13,219 nt of DNA from Roseiarcus sp050015935 (GCA_050015935.1 JBEKAL010000086.1:1-13219); one strand, 5' to 3'; positions 1-7,092 are shown, counted from the first letter of the stretch. A program made the numbers and translations. Notes: generated by a model not told the origin, from the sequence alone.

Positions 1-326
1 AAGCGCAGCAGGAACCATTTCTGCGTCTGACCGCGGTAACGGCCGCGCCAACGGCCGCCGGCCTTGTCGGGAAGCTCGTAGCTCAGCCATTGCGGCGCTT
101 CGGCGATCAGGGACGTCGACGAGACATTAGTCTCCTCGTAGAGTTCGCGAAGCGCCGCGTCGTAGGGCGCTTCGCCGTCGTCGACGCCGCCCTGCGGCAT
201 TTGCCATTCGTGGCCGGCGACGAGCTCGCCCTGCCGGCTCTTCTTGCGCCGGCCGATGAAAACCGCGCCGTCGCGGTTGACGAGCATGATTCCGGCGCTG
301 CGGCGATAGGGCAAATCTTTCGTCAC
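1..326 (-). CDS. rppH: RNA pyrophosphohydrolase, Nudix family (partial, runs off left edge)
   Basis: The first 108 codons are visible. RppH removes pyrophosphate from the 5' triphosphate of mRNA and so opens it to RNase E decay in the cytoplasm. The N-terminus reads TKDLPYRRSAGIMLVNRDG. A Nudix box spans residues 46-68, with GGVDDGE followed by RELYEETNV; its REUXEE glutamates (E61, E64, E65) are present and the late Gly is Asn, which to my knowledge is usual in alphaproteobacterial members. The RppH-type segment around residues 76-106 (PQWLSYELP, then RGRYRGQTQKWF) fits RNA pyrophosphohydrolase better than a generic Nudix enzyme. The start is GTG at 326-324, about 10 nt after GAGGA. It begins 24 nt after the deacetylase stop, so the two are probably one transcript. 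The C-terminus (roughly 50-60 residues) lies outside the window. Confidence 0.93.
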   Translation of the reverse strand, partial: MTKDLPYRRSAGIMLVNRDGAVFIGRRKKSRQGELVAGHEWQMPQGGVDDGEAPYDAALRELYEETNVSSTSLIAEAPQWLSYELPDKAGGRWRGRYRGQTQKWFLLR

Positions 327-350
327 GGGCGTTTCGTCCTCTTTCGCGCC

Positions 351-1556
351 TCAAGGGCTCGCCTGCGCGGCGGGGCCGGGGGCGCGCGCCATCATCGCCG
401 AGACGGGCACGAGGGCGACGCCGCGCGCCTCCAGGCCGGCGCTCCAGCGCGCGATGCGTTCGACGCTGGCCGGCAGCGCGGCGGCGACGCCGATCGCGCC
501 GCCCCGACTCCTGGCGAGCGCCTCCAGCCGGATCAGCGCGGCTTCGATCGCTTCGGGCGCCGGGTTGGCGTCGATGACGACGTCGGCGGTTCCCAAGGGC
601 AAATCGAGGGTCGAGGCGGTTTCGCGCGCCAGGCTGCGCGGCGACGAGCCGTCGTCGAGATAGACGAGGCCGCGCGCCGCGATTTCGGCCAGGACCGGCG
701 AAAGGACATGCGCATCGGCGGTGAATTTTCCGCCGAGGTAATTGACGACGCCGACATAGCCGGTGAAGCGCGACATCAGCCAATGCAGCGAGTCGAGATT
801 TTCGCCGTCGGAGGCGGCGGCGCGCAGCGTGTGCGGGCCGGGATCGTCCGCGGGGTACGCAAACGGCTCCATCGGCGCTTGCAGCAACGTTTCGTGACCG
901 GCCTCGCGCGCTTCGGCGGCTTCGCGCTCGACCTCGCCGCCATAGGGCGCGAAGCCGAGAGAAACGGCGCCGGGGAGTCTGGCGATCGCGTTGGCGGTTC
1001 CCTCGGCGTTGACGCCGAGGCCGCCGATCATGACGGCGACGCGCGGCGCGCCCGGCCGCAACCTGGCCGAGGCGACGATCGGCCGCGCATAGACGTCGGC
1101 GGGCCGCGCGCCGTCCGCGCCGATGCGCGGCAGCAGGCCGTAGCGCGATTTTTCGACCAGGCGCTTGTCGGGAGCGGCGGCGAGACGCACGCCGAGCGTC
1201 TGCGGCACGTCGATGATCAACGCGCCGGACGCGCCGCCGCCGCCGTTGCGCACCACCTTGACGCCGCTCGCCGCTTCGATCTGGTCGCCCGTCGCGGCGG
1301 AGGGAAGGGCCGCGGCGGGCGCGGCGGCGGGGGGCGCCGGGATCGTGGCGACGGGCGACGTCTCTTCGATGCGCGCCACGGCGAAAGGCTCGCCGCCGCG
1401 GCGATTGTCCGATTTCACGATCGTGAGCGCGGCGGCGACGACCGCCACGACGGCGAGCCCCAAGGCGAGGCGAGGCGCCAAACGCTCTAGCCGCGCCGCC
1501 GCGAGGGCGGGGGCGAGCGGGGTCCGCCCCAGGGGTTCGTTCACTTCGTCGCGCAC
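351..1556 (-). CDS. Divergent polysaccharide deacetylase family protein (YibQ/DUF610-like)
   Basis: A 401-aa protein. A short cytoplasmic N-terminus precedes one transmembrane or uncleaved signal segment at residues 31-47 (ALGLAVVAVVAAALTIV). A Pro/Ala-rich linker (72-90) follows, then a periplasmic domain at about 170-388. This matches the divergent polysaccharide deacetylase family (PF04748): PRVAVMIGGLG at 171-181, the strand with LLQAPMEPF (224-232), GGKFTADAHVL (275-285), GLVYLDDGSS (296-305) and the terminal GVALVPVSAMM (379-389). Family members are NodB-fold relatives whose substrate is poorly known. The usual Asp pair in the first motif (IDDLG) reads IGGLG here, so metal-dependent deacetylase activity cannot be assumed. 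In related bacteria the gene commonly sits between a C-terminal processing protease (ctpA) and rppH; here ctpA is absent and gyrB lies divergently upstream. The family call is firm, the function is not. Confidence 0.88.
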   Translation of the reverse strand: MRDEVNEPLGRTPLAPALAAARLERLAPRLALGLAVVAVVAAALTIVKSDNRRGGEPFAVARIEETSPVATIPAPPAAAPAAALPSAATGDQIEAASGVKVVRNGGGGASGALIIDVPQTLGVRLAAAPDKRLVEKSRYGLLPRIGADGARPADVYARPIVASARLRPGAPRVAVMIGGLGVNAEGTANAIARLPGAVSLGFAPYGGEVEREAAEAREAGHETLLQAPMEPFAYPADDPGPHTLRAAASDGENLDSLHWLMSRFTGYVGVVNYLGGKFTADAHVLSPVLAEIAARGLVYLDDGSSPRSLARETASTLDLPLGTADVVIDANPAPEAIEAALIRLEALARSRGGAIGVAAALPASVERIARWSAGLEARGVALVPVSAMMARAPGPAAQASP

Positions 1557-1735
1557 GCCCGGCCCAAATCCCTCCGCTCGTCCCCGCCGAGACTTCGGCG
1601 ACGAATCACGTCTTCTCGCCCCGCCATTGTCGGCTCGTCCGTCCCTCGGGTCGAGGGGAATTTTCTTTCCCCGCGGCTCGCGCCAAAGCCTTTCCCGGCT
1701 TAGGGAAAAACGTGCAATTGGCCCCTGGTCGGGGT

Positions 1736-1741
1736 TATAAT
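1736..1741 (+). promoter_or_regulatory. Candidate -10 box upstream of gyrB
   Basis: A perfect TATAAT lies 75 nt before the gyrB start, in the 259-bp gap between the divergent deacetylase and gyrB. At a 17-nt spacing the -35 hexamer would be TGCAAT (1713-1718), a poor match, so the call rests on the -10 box and its location. The rest of the gap is GC-rich and I see no other gene or hairpin in it. Confidence 0.4.
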
Positions 1742-1815
1742 GCGCATCATGCGAATCGCCGCGGCAGGGCAGCGCCCACGCGACCGTTCCTCAGCCGGAA
1801 AAGAAGGCTTTCAAA

Positions 1816-4290
1816 TTGGCGGACGAACCGAAGTCGTCGGTCGAAATCGACGAAAACGCGAGCGACCAAGCCAGCAGCGACGCCTATGGCGCCGATTCGA
1901 TCAAAGTGCTGCGCGGCCTCGACGCGGTGCGCAAGCGGCCGGGCATGTATATCGGCGACACCGACGACGGTTCGGGCCTGCACCACATGGTCTATGAAGT
2001 CGTCGACAACGCGATCGACGAAGCGCTGGCCGGTCACGCCAAACTGGTCACGGTGACGCTCAACGCCGACGGCTCGTGCTCGGTCAGCGACGACGGACGC
2101 GGCATTCCCACCGGCATTCACGAAGAAGAGGGCGTCTCGGCGGCCGAAGTCATCATGACCCAGCTGCATGCGGGCGGCAAATTCGACCAGAACTCCTACA
2201 AGGTGTCCGGCGGCCTGCACGGGGTCGGCGTCTCCGTGGTCAATGCGCTGTCGACCAGCCTGACGCTGCAGATTTGGCGCGACGGGCTCGAGCACGTCAT
2301 GCATTTCGCGCACGGCGACGCCGTCGACAAACTGACGGTCGTTGGGCCGGCGCCGATCGTCGACGGCAAGCCGAAGCGCGGCACGCAGGTGACCTTCACG
2401 CCCTCGCGGCGGACTTTCACCATGGTCGAGTTCGATTACGCCACGATCGAACATCGCCTGCGAGAGCTCGCCTTTCTCAATTCGGGCGTGCGCATCGTCT
2501 TGACCGATCTGCGCGGCGCCGAGGTCAAGCGCGAGGAGTTGCATTACGGGGGCGGCCTGGAAGCCTTCGTGCGCTATCTCGATCGCGCCAAGACGCCGCT
2601 GATCGACAAGCCGATTCTCATCAAGGGCGAGCGCGACGGCATCGTGGTCGAGGTCGCGATGTGGTGGAACGACAGCTATCACGAGAACGTGCTGCCCTTC
2701 ACCAACAACATTCCGCAACGCGACGGCGGCACGCACCTGATCGGCCTGCGCAGCGCGCTGACGCGTCAGGTCACCGGCTACGCCGAGCGCTCGGGCCTAG
2801 CCAAGAAGGACAAGGTCGACCTCACCGGCGACGATTGTCGCGAGGGCCTGACCTGCGTGCTCTCGATCAAGGCGCCCGATCCGAAATTCTCCTCGCAGAC
2901 CAAGGACAAGCTCGTTTCCTCGGAAGTGCGGCCGGCGGTCGAGGGCCTGGTCAGCGAATTGCTCGGGCAATGGTTCGAGGAGCACCCGCACGAAGCGCGC
3001 GTCGTCGTCGGCAAGGTGGTGGAGGCGGCGCAGGCGCGCGAGGCGGCGCGCAAAGCGCGCGAACTGACGCGGCGCAAGGGCGCGCTCGACATCGCGAGCC
3101 TGCCGGGCAAGCTCGCCGATTGCCAGGAGCGCGACCCCGCCAAGTCGGAAATATTCATCGTCGAGGGCGATTCGGCGGGCGGCACCGCCAAGCAGGGCCG
3201 CAATCGCGAATTCCAGGCGGTTCTGCCGTTGCGCGGCAAGATCCTCAACGTCGAGCGCGCGCGCTTCGACAAGATGCTGGGAAGCGAGCAGATCGGCACG
3301 CTGATCACCGCGCTGGGCGCCGGCATCGGGCGCGACGACTTCGACCTCGACAAACTGCGCTATCACAAGATCATCATCATGACCGACGCCGACGTCGACG
3401 GCTCGCACATCCGCACGCTGCTGTTGACGTTCTTCTTCCGTCAGATGCGGCCGATCATCGAAGGCGGCCACCTCTATATCGCGCAGCCGCCGCTGTTCAA
3501 GGTCAAGCGCGGCCAGTCCGAGCAGTATCTCAAGGACGAGCGCGCGATGGAGGAGTATCTCGTCGTCGCCGGGCTCGAGGGCGCCGCGCTGCGCCTGAGC
3601 GACGGCGAAGTGCGCGCGGGCGCCGATTTGCAGGCGCTGGTCGAGGAGGCGCGCGCGATGCGCCGTCTCTTGCAGCAATTGCACACCCGCTACCACAAGG
3701 GCGCGGTCGAACAGGCCGCGCTCGCCGGCGCGCTGAAGCCGCTGAGCCTCGCCGACGAAGCCGAGGGCGAGGCGCGCGCGGCCGTCCTCGCCCAACGCAT
3801 GAACGCGATTTCCGAAGAGACCGAGCGCGGCTGGAGCGGGAGAAGCGAAGCGGGCGGCTATGTGCTGAGGCGCGAATTGCGCGGCGTCAAGCAAGCCGTC
3901 ACGCTCGACGCCGGGCTCATCGCCTCGGCCGAGGCGCGCCGGCTCGACGAGCACGCCAAGCCGCTCCGCGAAGCTTTCGGCGCCCCCGCCGTGTTCCTGC
4001 GCCGCGGCGAAGAGACGCCCGTTTCCGGCCCGTCGGAACTCCTCGAGGCGGTCAACGCGGCGGGGCGCAAGGGCGTGACCTTCCAGCGCTACAAGGGCCT
4101 GGGCGAAATGAACAAGGACCAGCTCTGGGAAACGACGCTCGACCGCGAGGCGCGCTCGCTTCTTCAGGTGAAGATCCGCGAAGTCGACGAGGCCGACGAC
4201 ATCTTCGTCAAACTGATGGGCGACATCGTCGAGCCTAGGCGCGAGTTCATTCAGGACAACGCGCTGAACGTGGCGAACTTGGACGTGTGA
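1816..4290 (+). CDS. gyrB: DNA gyrase subunit B
   Basis: 824 aa, within the usual length for alphaproteobacterial GyrB. It is the ATPase subunit of gyrase, which introduces negative supercoils together with GyrA. Domains in order: GHKL ATPase with RKRPGMYIGDTD (39-50), EVVDNAIDEA (61-70, the Mg-binding Asn at 65), SDDGRGIP (91-98) and the lid GGLHGVGVS (132-140); the transducer domain, including QTKDKL (361-366), a loop that contacts the ATP phosphate; the TOPRIM domain with EGDSAGG (450-456) and metal-binding DADVDG (524-529); and the C-terminal block GEMNKDQLW (about 763-771). An insert of roughly 170 residues lies between the TOPRIM acidic motif and the tail, as in other Gram-negative type GyrB. 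The start is TTG at 1816, chosen because AAGAAGG lies 8 nt upstream and the protein begins (M)ADEPKSS. Transcribed alone; no recF or dnaN neighbour is in the window. Confidence 0.98.
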   Translation: MADEPKSSVEIDENASDQASSDAYGADSIKVLRGLDAVRKRPGMYIGDTDDGSGLHHMVYEVVDNAIDEALAGHAKLVTVTLNADGSCSVSDDGRGIPTGIHEEEGVSAAEVIMTQLHAGGKFDQNSYKVSGGLHGVGVSVVNALSTSLTLQIWRDGLEHVMHFAHGDAVDKLTVVGPAPIVDGKPKRGTQVTFTPSRRTFTMVEFDYATIEHRLRELAFLNSGVRIVLTDLRGAEVKREELHYGGGLEAFVRYLDRAKTPLIDKPILIKGERDGIVVEVAMWWNDSYHENVLPFTNNIPQRDGGTHLIGLRSALTRQVTGYAERSGLAKKDKVDLTGDDCREGLTCVLSIKAPDPKFSSQTKDKLVSSEVRPAVEGLVSELLGQWFEEHPHEARVVVGKVVEAAQAREAARKARELTRRKGALDIASLPGKLADCQERDPAKSEIFIVEGDSAGGTAKQGRNREFQAVLPLRGKILNVERARFDKMLGSEQIGTLITALGAGIGRDDFDLDKLRYHKIIIMTDADVDGSHIRTLLLTFFFRQMRPIIEGGHLYIAQPPLFKVKRGQSEQYLKDERAMEEYLVVAGLEGAALRLSDGEVRAGADLQALVEEARAMRRLLQQLHTRYHKGAVEQAALAGALKPLSLADEAEGEARAAVLAQRMNAISEETERGWSGRSEAGGYVLRRELRGVKQAVTLDAGLIASAEARRLDEHAKPLREAFGAPAVFLRRGEETPVSGPSELLEAVNAAGRKGVTFQRYKGLGEMNKDQLWETTLDREARSLLQVKIREVDEADDIFVKLMGDIVEPRREFIQDNALNVANLDV

Positions 4291-4399
4291 GCGGCGGCGA
4301 CGGATTGCAATAGTCGGGACGGGAACGGCGCGTTCGTCGGCGATTCGACCCGGGCGGACTCATGGCGGCGCTCCAAGGGCGATCCTCGTGCGCTTGCGT

Positions 4400-4537
4400 T
4401 TATCTCGCGGCTCGTACGGACTTGCGCAAAGGCATGGGCTCGCAGAAGAAATCTCTTCCGCCCAGGCTCTCGACCGTGGGCTCGGCGCCGAACGCCGCGG
4501 CGATCGCGCGGGCTTGCGCCGTTAAACGATTGTCAAT
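4400..4537 (-). pseudogene. C-terminal fragment of an unrecognised protein
   Basis: A 45-codon frame ends in TAA and reads IDNRLTAQARAIAAAFGAEP, then TVESLGGRDFFCEPMPLRKS, then VRAAR. About three quarters of third positions are G or C, and the peptide looks protein-like (an amphipathic helix followed by a strand-like tail). The frame continues open upstream to a stop at 4622-4624 but with no start codon and poorer composition, so this would be the tail of a lost gene. I do not recognise the family. The opposite strand of the same bases contains VYLAARTDLRKGM (4398-4436), reminiscent of IS66 TnpB (VYLA..TDMRKG); only one reading is likely to be real. Confidence 0.28.
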
Positions 4538-4761
4538 CCCGCGCGCCGCCCGCCAGCCGCCTAAGCCACTGTGCCTGTAAGGGTTTCTGAGGCGGCCCCC
4601 TCTCGGTGGGGCGGGCTCGAATTAACGCTGGAGCAAGGACCCGACCACGGGGCAGCCCCCCGGCCGACCCGTCTCGCGGCTATTAGAGATCGTCGCGCAG
4701 AATCCTGGCTCGGATTTGGTCCGTAATCTCGGAGGGAGGAGCCGCAGCAGCGAAGGCCTCT

Positions 4762-4968
4762 GCCAGCTCCACGCGCACCATCGACGGTATGCTCGCCAGG
4801 CTCGCCGAAATCGAGGACGAGGTTCGCGCGCTGAACACGAGCCTTCCGCCCGACGCTGCTGCGATCGACATCGAGGCGTTCCGTGGGTATCGCGCAACCC
4901 TCGGCCAGTCGGTAAAATTGCCGAGCATCAATCCAGAGAGGCTGTGTAAAAACTCCGCTTTCGCCTGA
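4762..4968 (+). pseudogene. Short unrecognised reading frame, cut by the inverted-end element
   Basis: From about 4762 the frame reads ASSTRTIDGMLARLAEIEDE, then VRALNTSLPPDAAAIDIEAF, then RGYRATLGQSVKLPSINPER, and stops soon after entering the inverted-end element at 4942 (TGA at 4966-4968). It looks like a helical or coiled-coil segment with a Pro-containing linker, as found in recombinase tails and small accessory proteins, but I cannot assign a family. ATG at 4789 has no strong ribosome site. This may be a remnant interrupted by the element, or chance. Confidence 0.2.
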
Positions 4969-5082
4969 AAACGACCGCACTCAGCACGATTTTCGGCGAC
5001 TGGCGGGCCTCTGGTCGCTCAGAATGCTCGAAAAATTGACGAAAATCGGCATGGCCCACGACTCGTCAGAGTTCTCACACAG
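4942..5082. mobile_element. 141-bp MITE-like element or deleted IS with 14-bp terminal inverted repeats
   Basis: The left end is CTGTGTAAAAACTC (4942-4955). The right end is GAGTTCTCACACAG (5069-5082), whose complement CTGTGTGAGAACTC matches at 12 of 14 positions. Ends of this type (CTGTGT followed by AAAACTC) resemble those of IS5/IS1182-like elements, from memory. The interior has no transposase frame, so it is either an internally deleted IS or a non-autonomous miniature element. I see no clear target-site duplication. Confidence 0.5.
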
Positions 5083-5145
5083 GTGCGCCGGGAGACCGGC
5101 AAGCAGTAGGTGGTGCAAGTCCACTACGATGAGGGATGTGATTAG
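5083..5145 (+). ncRNA. Possible 5' fragment of a group II intron
   Basis: Directly after the right end of the inverted-end element the sequence begins GTGCG, the usual group II intron 5' end. It then forms GCCGG-GAGA-CCGGC (5087-5100), a perfect 5-bp stem with a GNRA loop. A second hairpin follows around GTAGGTGGTGCAAGTCC/ACTAC; GGTGxAAGTCC is a phrase common in domain I of bacterial group II introns. No reverse transcriptase, domain V or 3' end is present before the HsdS remnant starts at 5146, so this would be a small truncated piece. A chance hairpin pair is the alternative. Confidence 0.4.
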
Positions 5146-5283
5146 AGCGTATTACGTGGCGAACTGGCGCCGCAGGACCCCTCCGACGAACCTGCTAGCG
5201 CGCTGCTGGAGCGGATCAATGCCGAACGATCGTCGACGCAAGGACGCACTGGGTCACGCGGAACCGCTGGCCAAACTGAATGA
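5146..5283 (+). pseudogene. C-terminal remnant of a type I restriction specificity subunit (HsdS)
   Basis: The frame reads SVLRGELAPQDPSDEPASAL, then LERINAERSSTQGRTGSRGT, then AGQTE and TGA. This matches the conserved extreme C-terminus of HsdS proteins (RGELVPQDPNDEPASVLLERI followed by AER). HsdS recognises the target DNA for the HsdM methylase and HsdR translocase. Only about 45 codons survive; an in-frame TAG (5143-5145) immediately precedes them, and no target-recognition domain, hsdM or hsdR is present. It is therefore a relic of a lost restriction-modification locus. The 100 bp after it (5284-5385) holds no gene that I can see. Confidence 0.72.
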
Positions 5284-5385
5284 TGCGACCCGGATTTGTC
5301 AGCATGAGCGAAATCGCTATCTGATAGCAACGCAACCCAAACCGGCCGTTCGGTATCTTGCAAAAATTAAATCAGGATGCTTCCT

Positions 5386-5868
5386 TTAGCCGGCGGTCAC
5401 AGTTGTACGCAATTTCAGCGGTGAATCAATCCTGCTTAGTTTCTCGAAACTGCTCCCCGTGCCGCGGATCGTGACGTTGCCGTAGTTGAATAGTCGGCCG
5501 ATCAGCGTCTGATCAACGTCGACGCTTTCAACCTTCTGCATGTTCATTTCAACTGTATGCCGGCGAATCAGGCCGCGCTTGAGTATGATACGGCGATCGG
5601 TGATGGCGATTTCCGTCGTCCAGCGGCGAAACCAGGCGGGAAGAAACGCGACGATGGCCGCGAGGGCGAAGGCAATTGCGGCGAACCGGCTGACGTTCAC
5701 CATTTCGGCATGGCTCGCGCCGTCGAACAGCAAAGCCAGCGCGCAAATCGCCAGGAGAATCGCCGGCGTGTAAATCGTCCAGCTGACAGTAGTGTGGTAG
5801 CGGACGTGCTCGCCCGGTTCGAGGATGCTGTGGATATAGGTCACCGCGAGCGCTTTCTTAGCGGACAT
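5386..5868 (-). CDS. Bacterial PH-domain membrane protein (bPH2, YdbS/YdbT-like)
   Basis: 160 aa. Two transmembrane segments at about 31-49 and 59-80 are followed by a bacterial pleckstrin-homology domain of the PF03703 type at 83-155: TTEIAITDRRIILKRGLIRR, then MQKVESVDVDQTLIGRLFNYG and VTIRGTG. The family is membrane-anchored with the PH domain facing the cytoplasm; its biochemical role is not settled. ATG at 5868 sits directly after GAAGG with no spacer, and an in-frame TGA lies two codons upstream. GTG at codon 9 (VTYIHSILEPGE) is a possible alternative start that would match the usual N-terminus of the family better. The 62-aa gene on the same strand ends 100 nt upstream, so co-transcription is possible. 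Confidence 0.85.
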   Translation of the reverse strand: MSAKKALAVTYIHSILEPGEHVRYHTTVSWTIYTPAILLAICALALLFDGASHAEMVNVSRFAAIAFALAAIVAFLPAWFRRWTTEIAITDRRIILKRGLIRRHTVEMNMQKVESVDVDQTLIGRLFNYGNVTIRGTGSSFEKLSRIDSPLKLRTTVTAG

Positions 5869-5968
5869 CCTTCAGACTGATCTGCACGAGGCGCACTCGA
5901 GCGGGTGAATTGGCGCGCTCGCCCTTATGCAGACGCGGCCGCCGAGTTCCCCGGCGACGGTCTCAAGA

Positions 5969-6157
5969 TCAACCGGGTTCGGTCATGCTGCGGTAGGCCC
6001 TTGCCGGCCACGCGGCTGCATTGGGCACGGCCTGCGCGACGCTGGCGGCGAGGTCTGACGTTGAAGCGCTATTCCATTTGGCCCCGATCGTGGGCGAAAG
6101 CGCGACCCCGACGCCGACTAGATAAATGATCACTATCAAACCAATTAGCACACGCAT
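5969..6157 (-). CDS. Small membrane protein, 62 aa, function unknown
   Basis: The sequence starts MRVLIGLIVIIYLVGVGVAL, a single N-terminal transmembrane helix or signal anchor. A polar tail follows with SDLAASVAQAVPNAAAWPAR. I chose ATG at 6157 because GGAGAA lies 7 nt upstream; an ATG five codons earlier would overlap this ribosome site. Similar small proteins occur in Hyphomicrobiales as far as I recall, without known function. It lies upstream of the PH-domain gene on the same strand and may share its transcript. Confidence 0.6.
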   Translation of the reverse strand: MRVLIGLIVIIYLVGVGVALSPTIGAKWNSASTSDLAASVAQAVPNAAAWPARAYRSMTEPG

Positions 6158-6560
6158 CGACCCGTTCTCCAAATGTCCAACTGCGGGAGACAGAATATCG
6201 CAATGGCGGCGACGCGATAGATTCGGAATCTACTTATTCGCCGGCTTCGCTGCGACCTCGGCGCACTCACATTCGTCAAGGCGGCGGCGGTGCGATGCGA
6301 AACGGATGACGGCGCGCCGAAGCGCGGTGTCAAAGGCAGACCGGCCTCCGGGCGCATCGGCGGCTATTCTCGTCTTGTCGTTCAGCGCTCATCGGGCGGC
6401 GCCGGATATGGTCGACGCCACATTCTCGAGACACGACAAAAGAAGGGCGGTCGCGTCGAGGGGGACTCAGCGACCGCCCAAATGCGAGCGCCAGGCAGGC
6501 TGGAGGGCGAAAAAGACCGGCGCTCGGCGCAGTTAGGAATGCAGCAAGCCAGATTCGCAC
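6158..6560. other. Gap without a recognisable gene
   Basis: Several frames are open because of the high GC content, but none has family features or a convincing ribosome site. The stretch contains a 13-bp palindrome AGATTCGGAATCT (6219-6231), the first copy of a 15-bp direct repeat (TTCGGAATCTACTTA, 6222-6236; second copy 6567-6581) and the strong hairpin at 6445-6479. Confidence 0.6.
6438..6479 (-). terminator. Rho-independent terminator-like hairpin, minus strand
   Basis: A perfect 10-bp inverted repeat, GGGCGGTCGC (6445-6454) and GCGACCGCCC (6470-6479), has a 15-nt loop. Read on the minus strand it is followed by TTCTTTT (6438-6444), the arrangement of an intrinsic terminator. No intact minus-strand gene lies immediately upstream of it (higher coordinates), so it terminates either a lost gene or a small RNA. 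Confidence 0.55.
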
Positions 6561-6587
6561 GAAGGGTTCGGAATCTACTTACTTGGC

Positions 6588-6707
6588 TTCCACACCCACG
6601 CCAGATCCCAGTACGTCGGCCTGCCCCTCGGCTTCGTCGAAGCGGGCGCGCCCGATTTCTTCACGCCGCGCGGCTATATTCATATCATCGCGAATGCGCG
6701 GGGGGAC
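6588..6707 (+). pseudogene. Internal fragment of a CocE/NonD-type (S15) hydrolase
   Basis: Forty codons read SQYVGLPLGFVEAGAPDFFT, then PRGYIHIIANARGD. This matches the segment before the catalytic serine in CocE/NonD and X-Pro dipeptidyl-peptidase proteins (pattern: Phe-Phe-Val-Pro-Arg-Gly-Tyr, hydrophobic strand, Arg-Gly). After ARG the match is lost and within about 20 nt the sequence becomes the IS630 remnant in a different frame. No start and no catalytic Ser/Asp/His region is present. The recognition is from memory of the motif and the piece is short. Confidence 0.42.
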
Positions 6708-6723
6708 CGGCGGGTCGGGCGGG

Positions 6724-7092
6724 GTGTTGACCCAACGCCGCGATGACCTCATCGCGCTCCTGGAAACTCACGATCTCCTCTGTGGCCCCAAGCCCGGCGC
6801 GCCCGGCGAGCCTGTCGTGATCGTGCTCGATAACGGCCCGATCCATGCCAGCAATGCCACGACAGCGGCGCTCGCCGCCCGCGCGCATTGGCTCACCGTC
6901 GAGTGACTGCCCAAATATGCGCCCGAACTCAACGACATCGAACCGATTTGGCGCGACCTCAAATCCCATCGCCTCGCCCACCAGACCTTCGCCGACGCCA
7001 AACGATTCGAAACCGCCATCCACAACGCCGTCACAGCCTTGAACCTTGAACGGAAAAGCGATCCGTTGGACGGCTTGAGAATCTCCGCTTAG
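6724..7092 (+). pseudogene. IS630-family transposase, C-terminal part with in-frame stop
   Basis: The frame reads QRRDDLIALLETHDLLCGPK, then EPVVIVLDNGPIHASNATTA and AARAHWLTVE, then TGA (6904-6906). It continues in the same frame with LPKYAPELNDIEPIWRDLKS and TFADAKRFETAIHNAVTALN to a TAG at 7090-7092. This is the C-terminal half of an IS630/Tc1-type DDE transposase: the second Asp is in VLDNGPIH (codon at 6829) and the Glu in NDIEPIW (codon at 6940). Intact relatives carry Trp at the TGA position (WLTVEWLPKYAPELNDIE), so a TGG to TGA change explains the break. The N-terminal half, with the HTH and first Asp, is missing and replaced by unrelated sequence. It is not functional. Confidence 0.85.

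Noticed and set aside
90..1490. 466-codon plus-strand open frame
   Set aside because: It lies opposite the deacetylase and rppH genes; the Arg/Ala/Gly-rich product is typical of antisense frames in GC-rich DNA and has no start context or domain.
2076..4238. 720-codon plus-strand frame and long minus-strand frames within gyrB
   Set aside because: These are out-of-frame shadows of gyrB, with Arg-rich low-complexity translations.
4398..4436. IS66 TnpB remnant
   Set aside because: Only about 13 residues match, with a gap, and the following GLA segment is absent; kept as a finding but not annotated as an IS.
5024..5389. 121-codon plus-strand frame
   Set aside because: It crosses the inverted-end element, the intron-like segment and the HsdS relic in the wrong frame, so it cannot be a single real gene.
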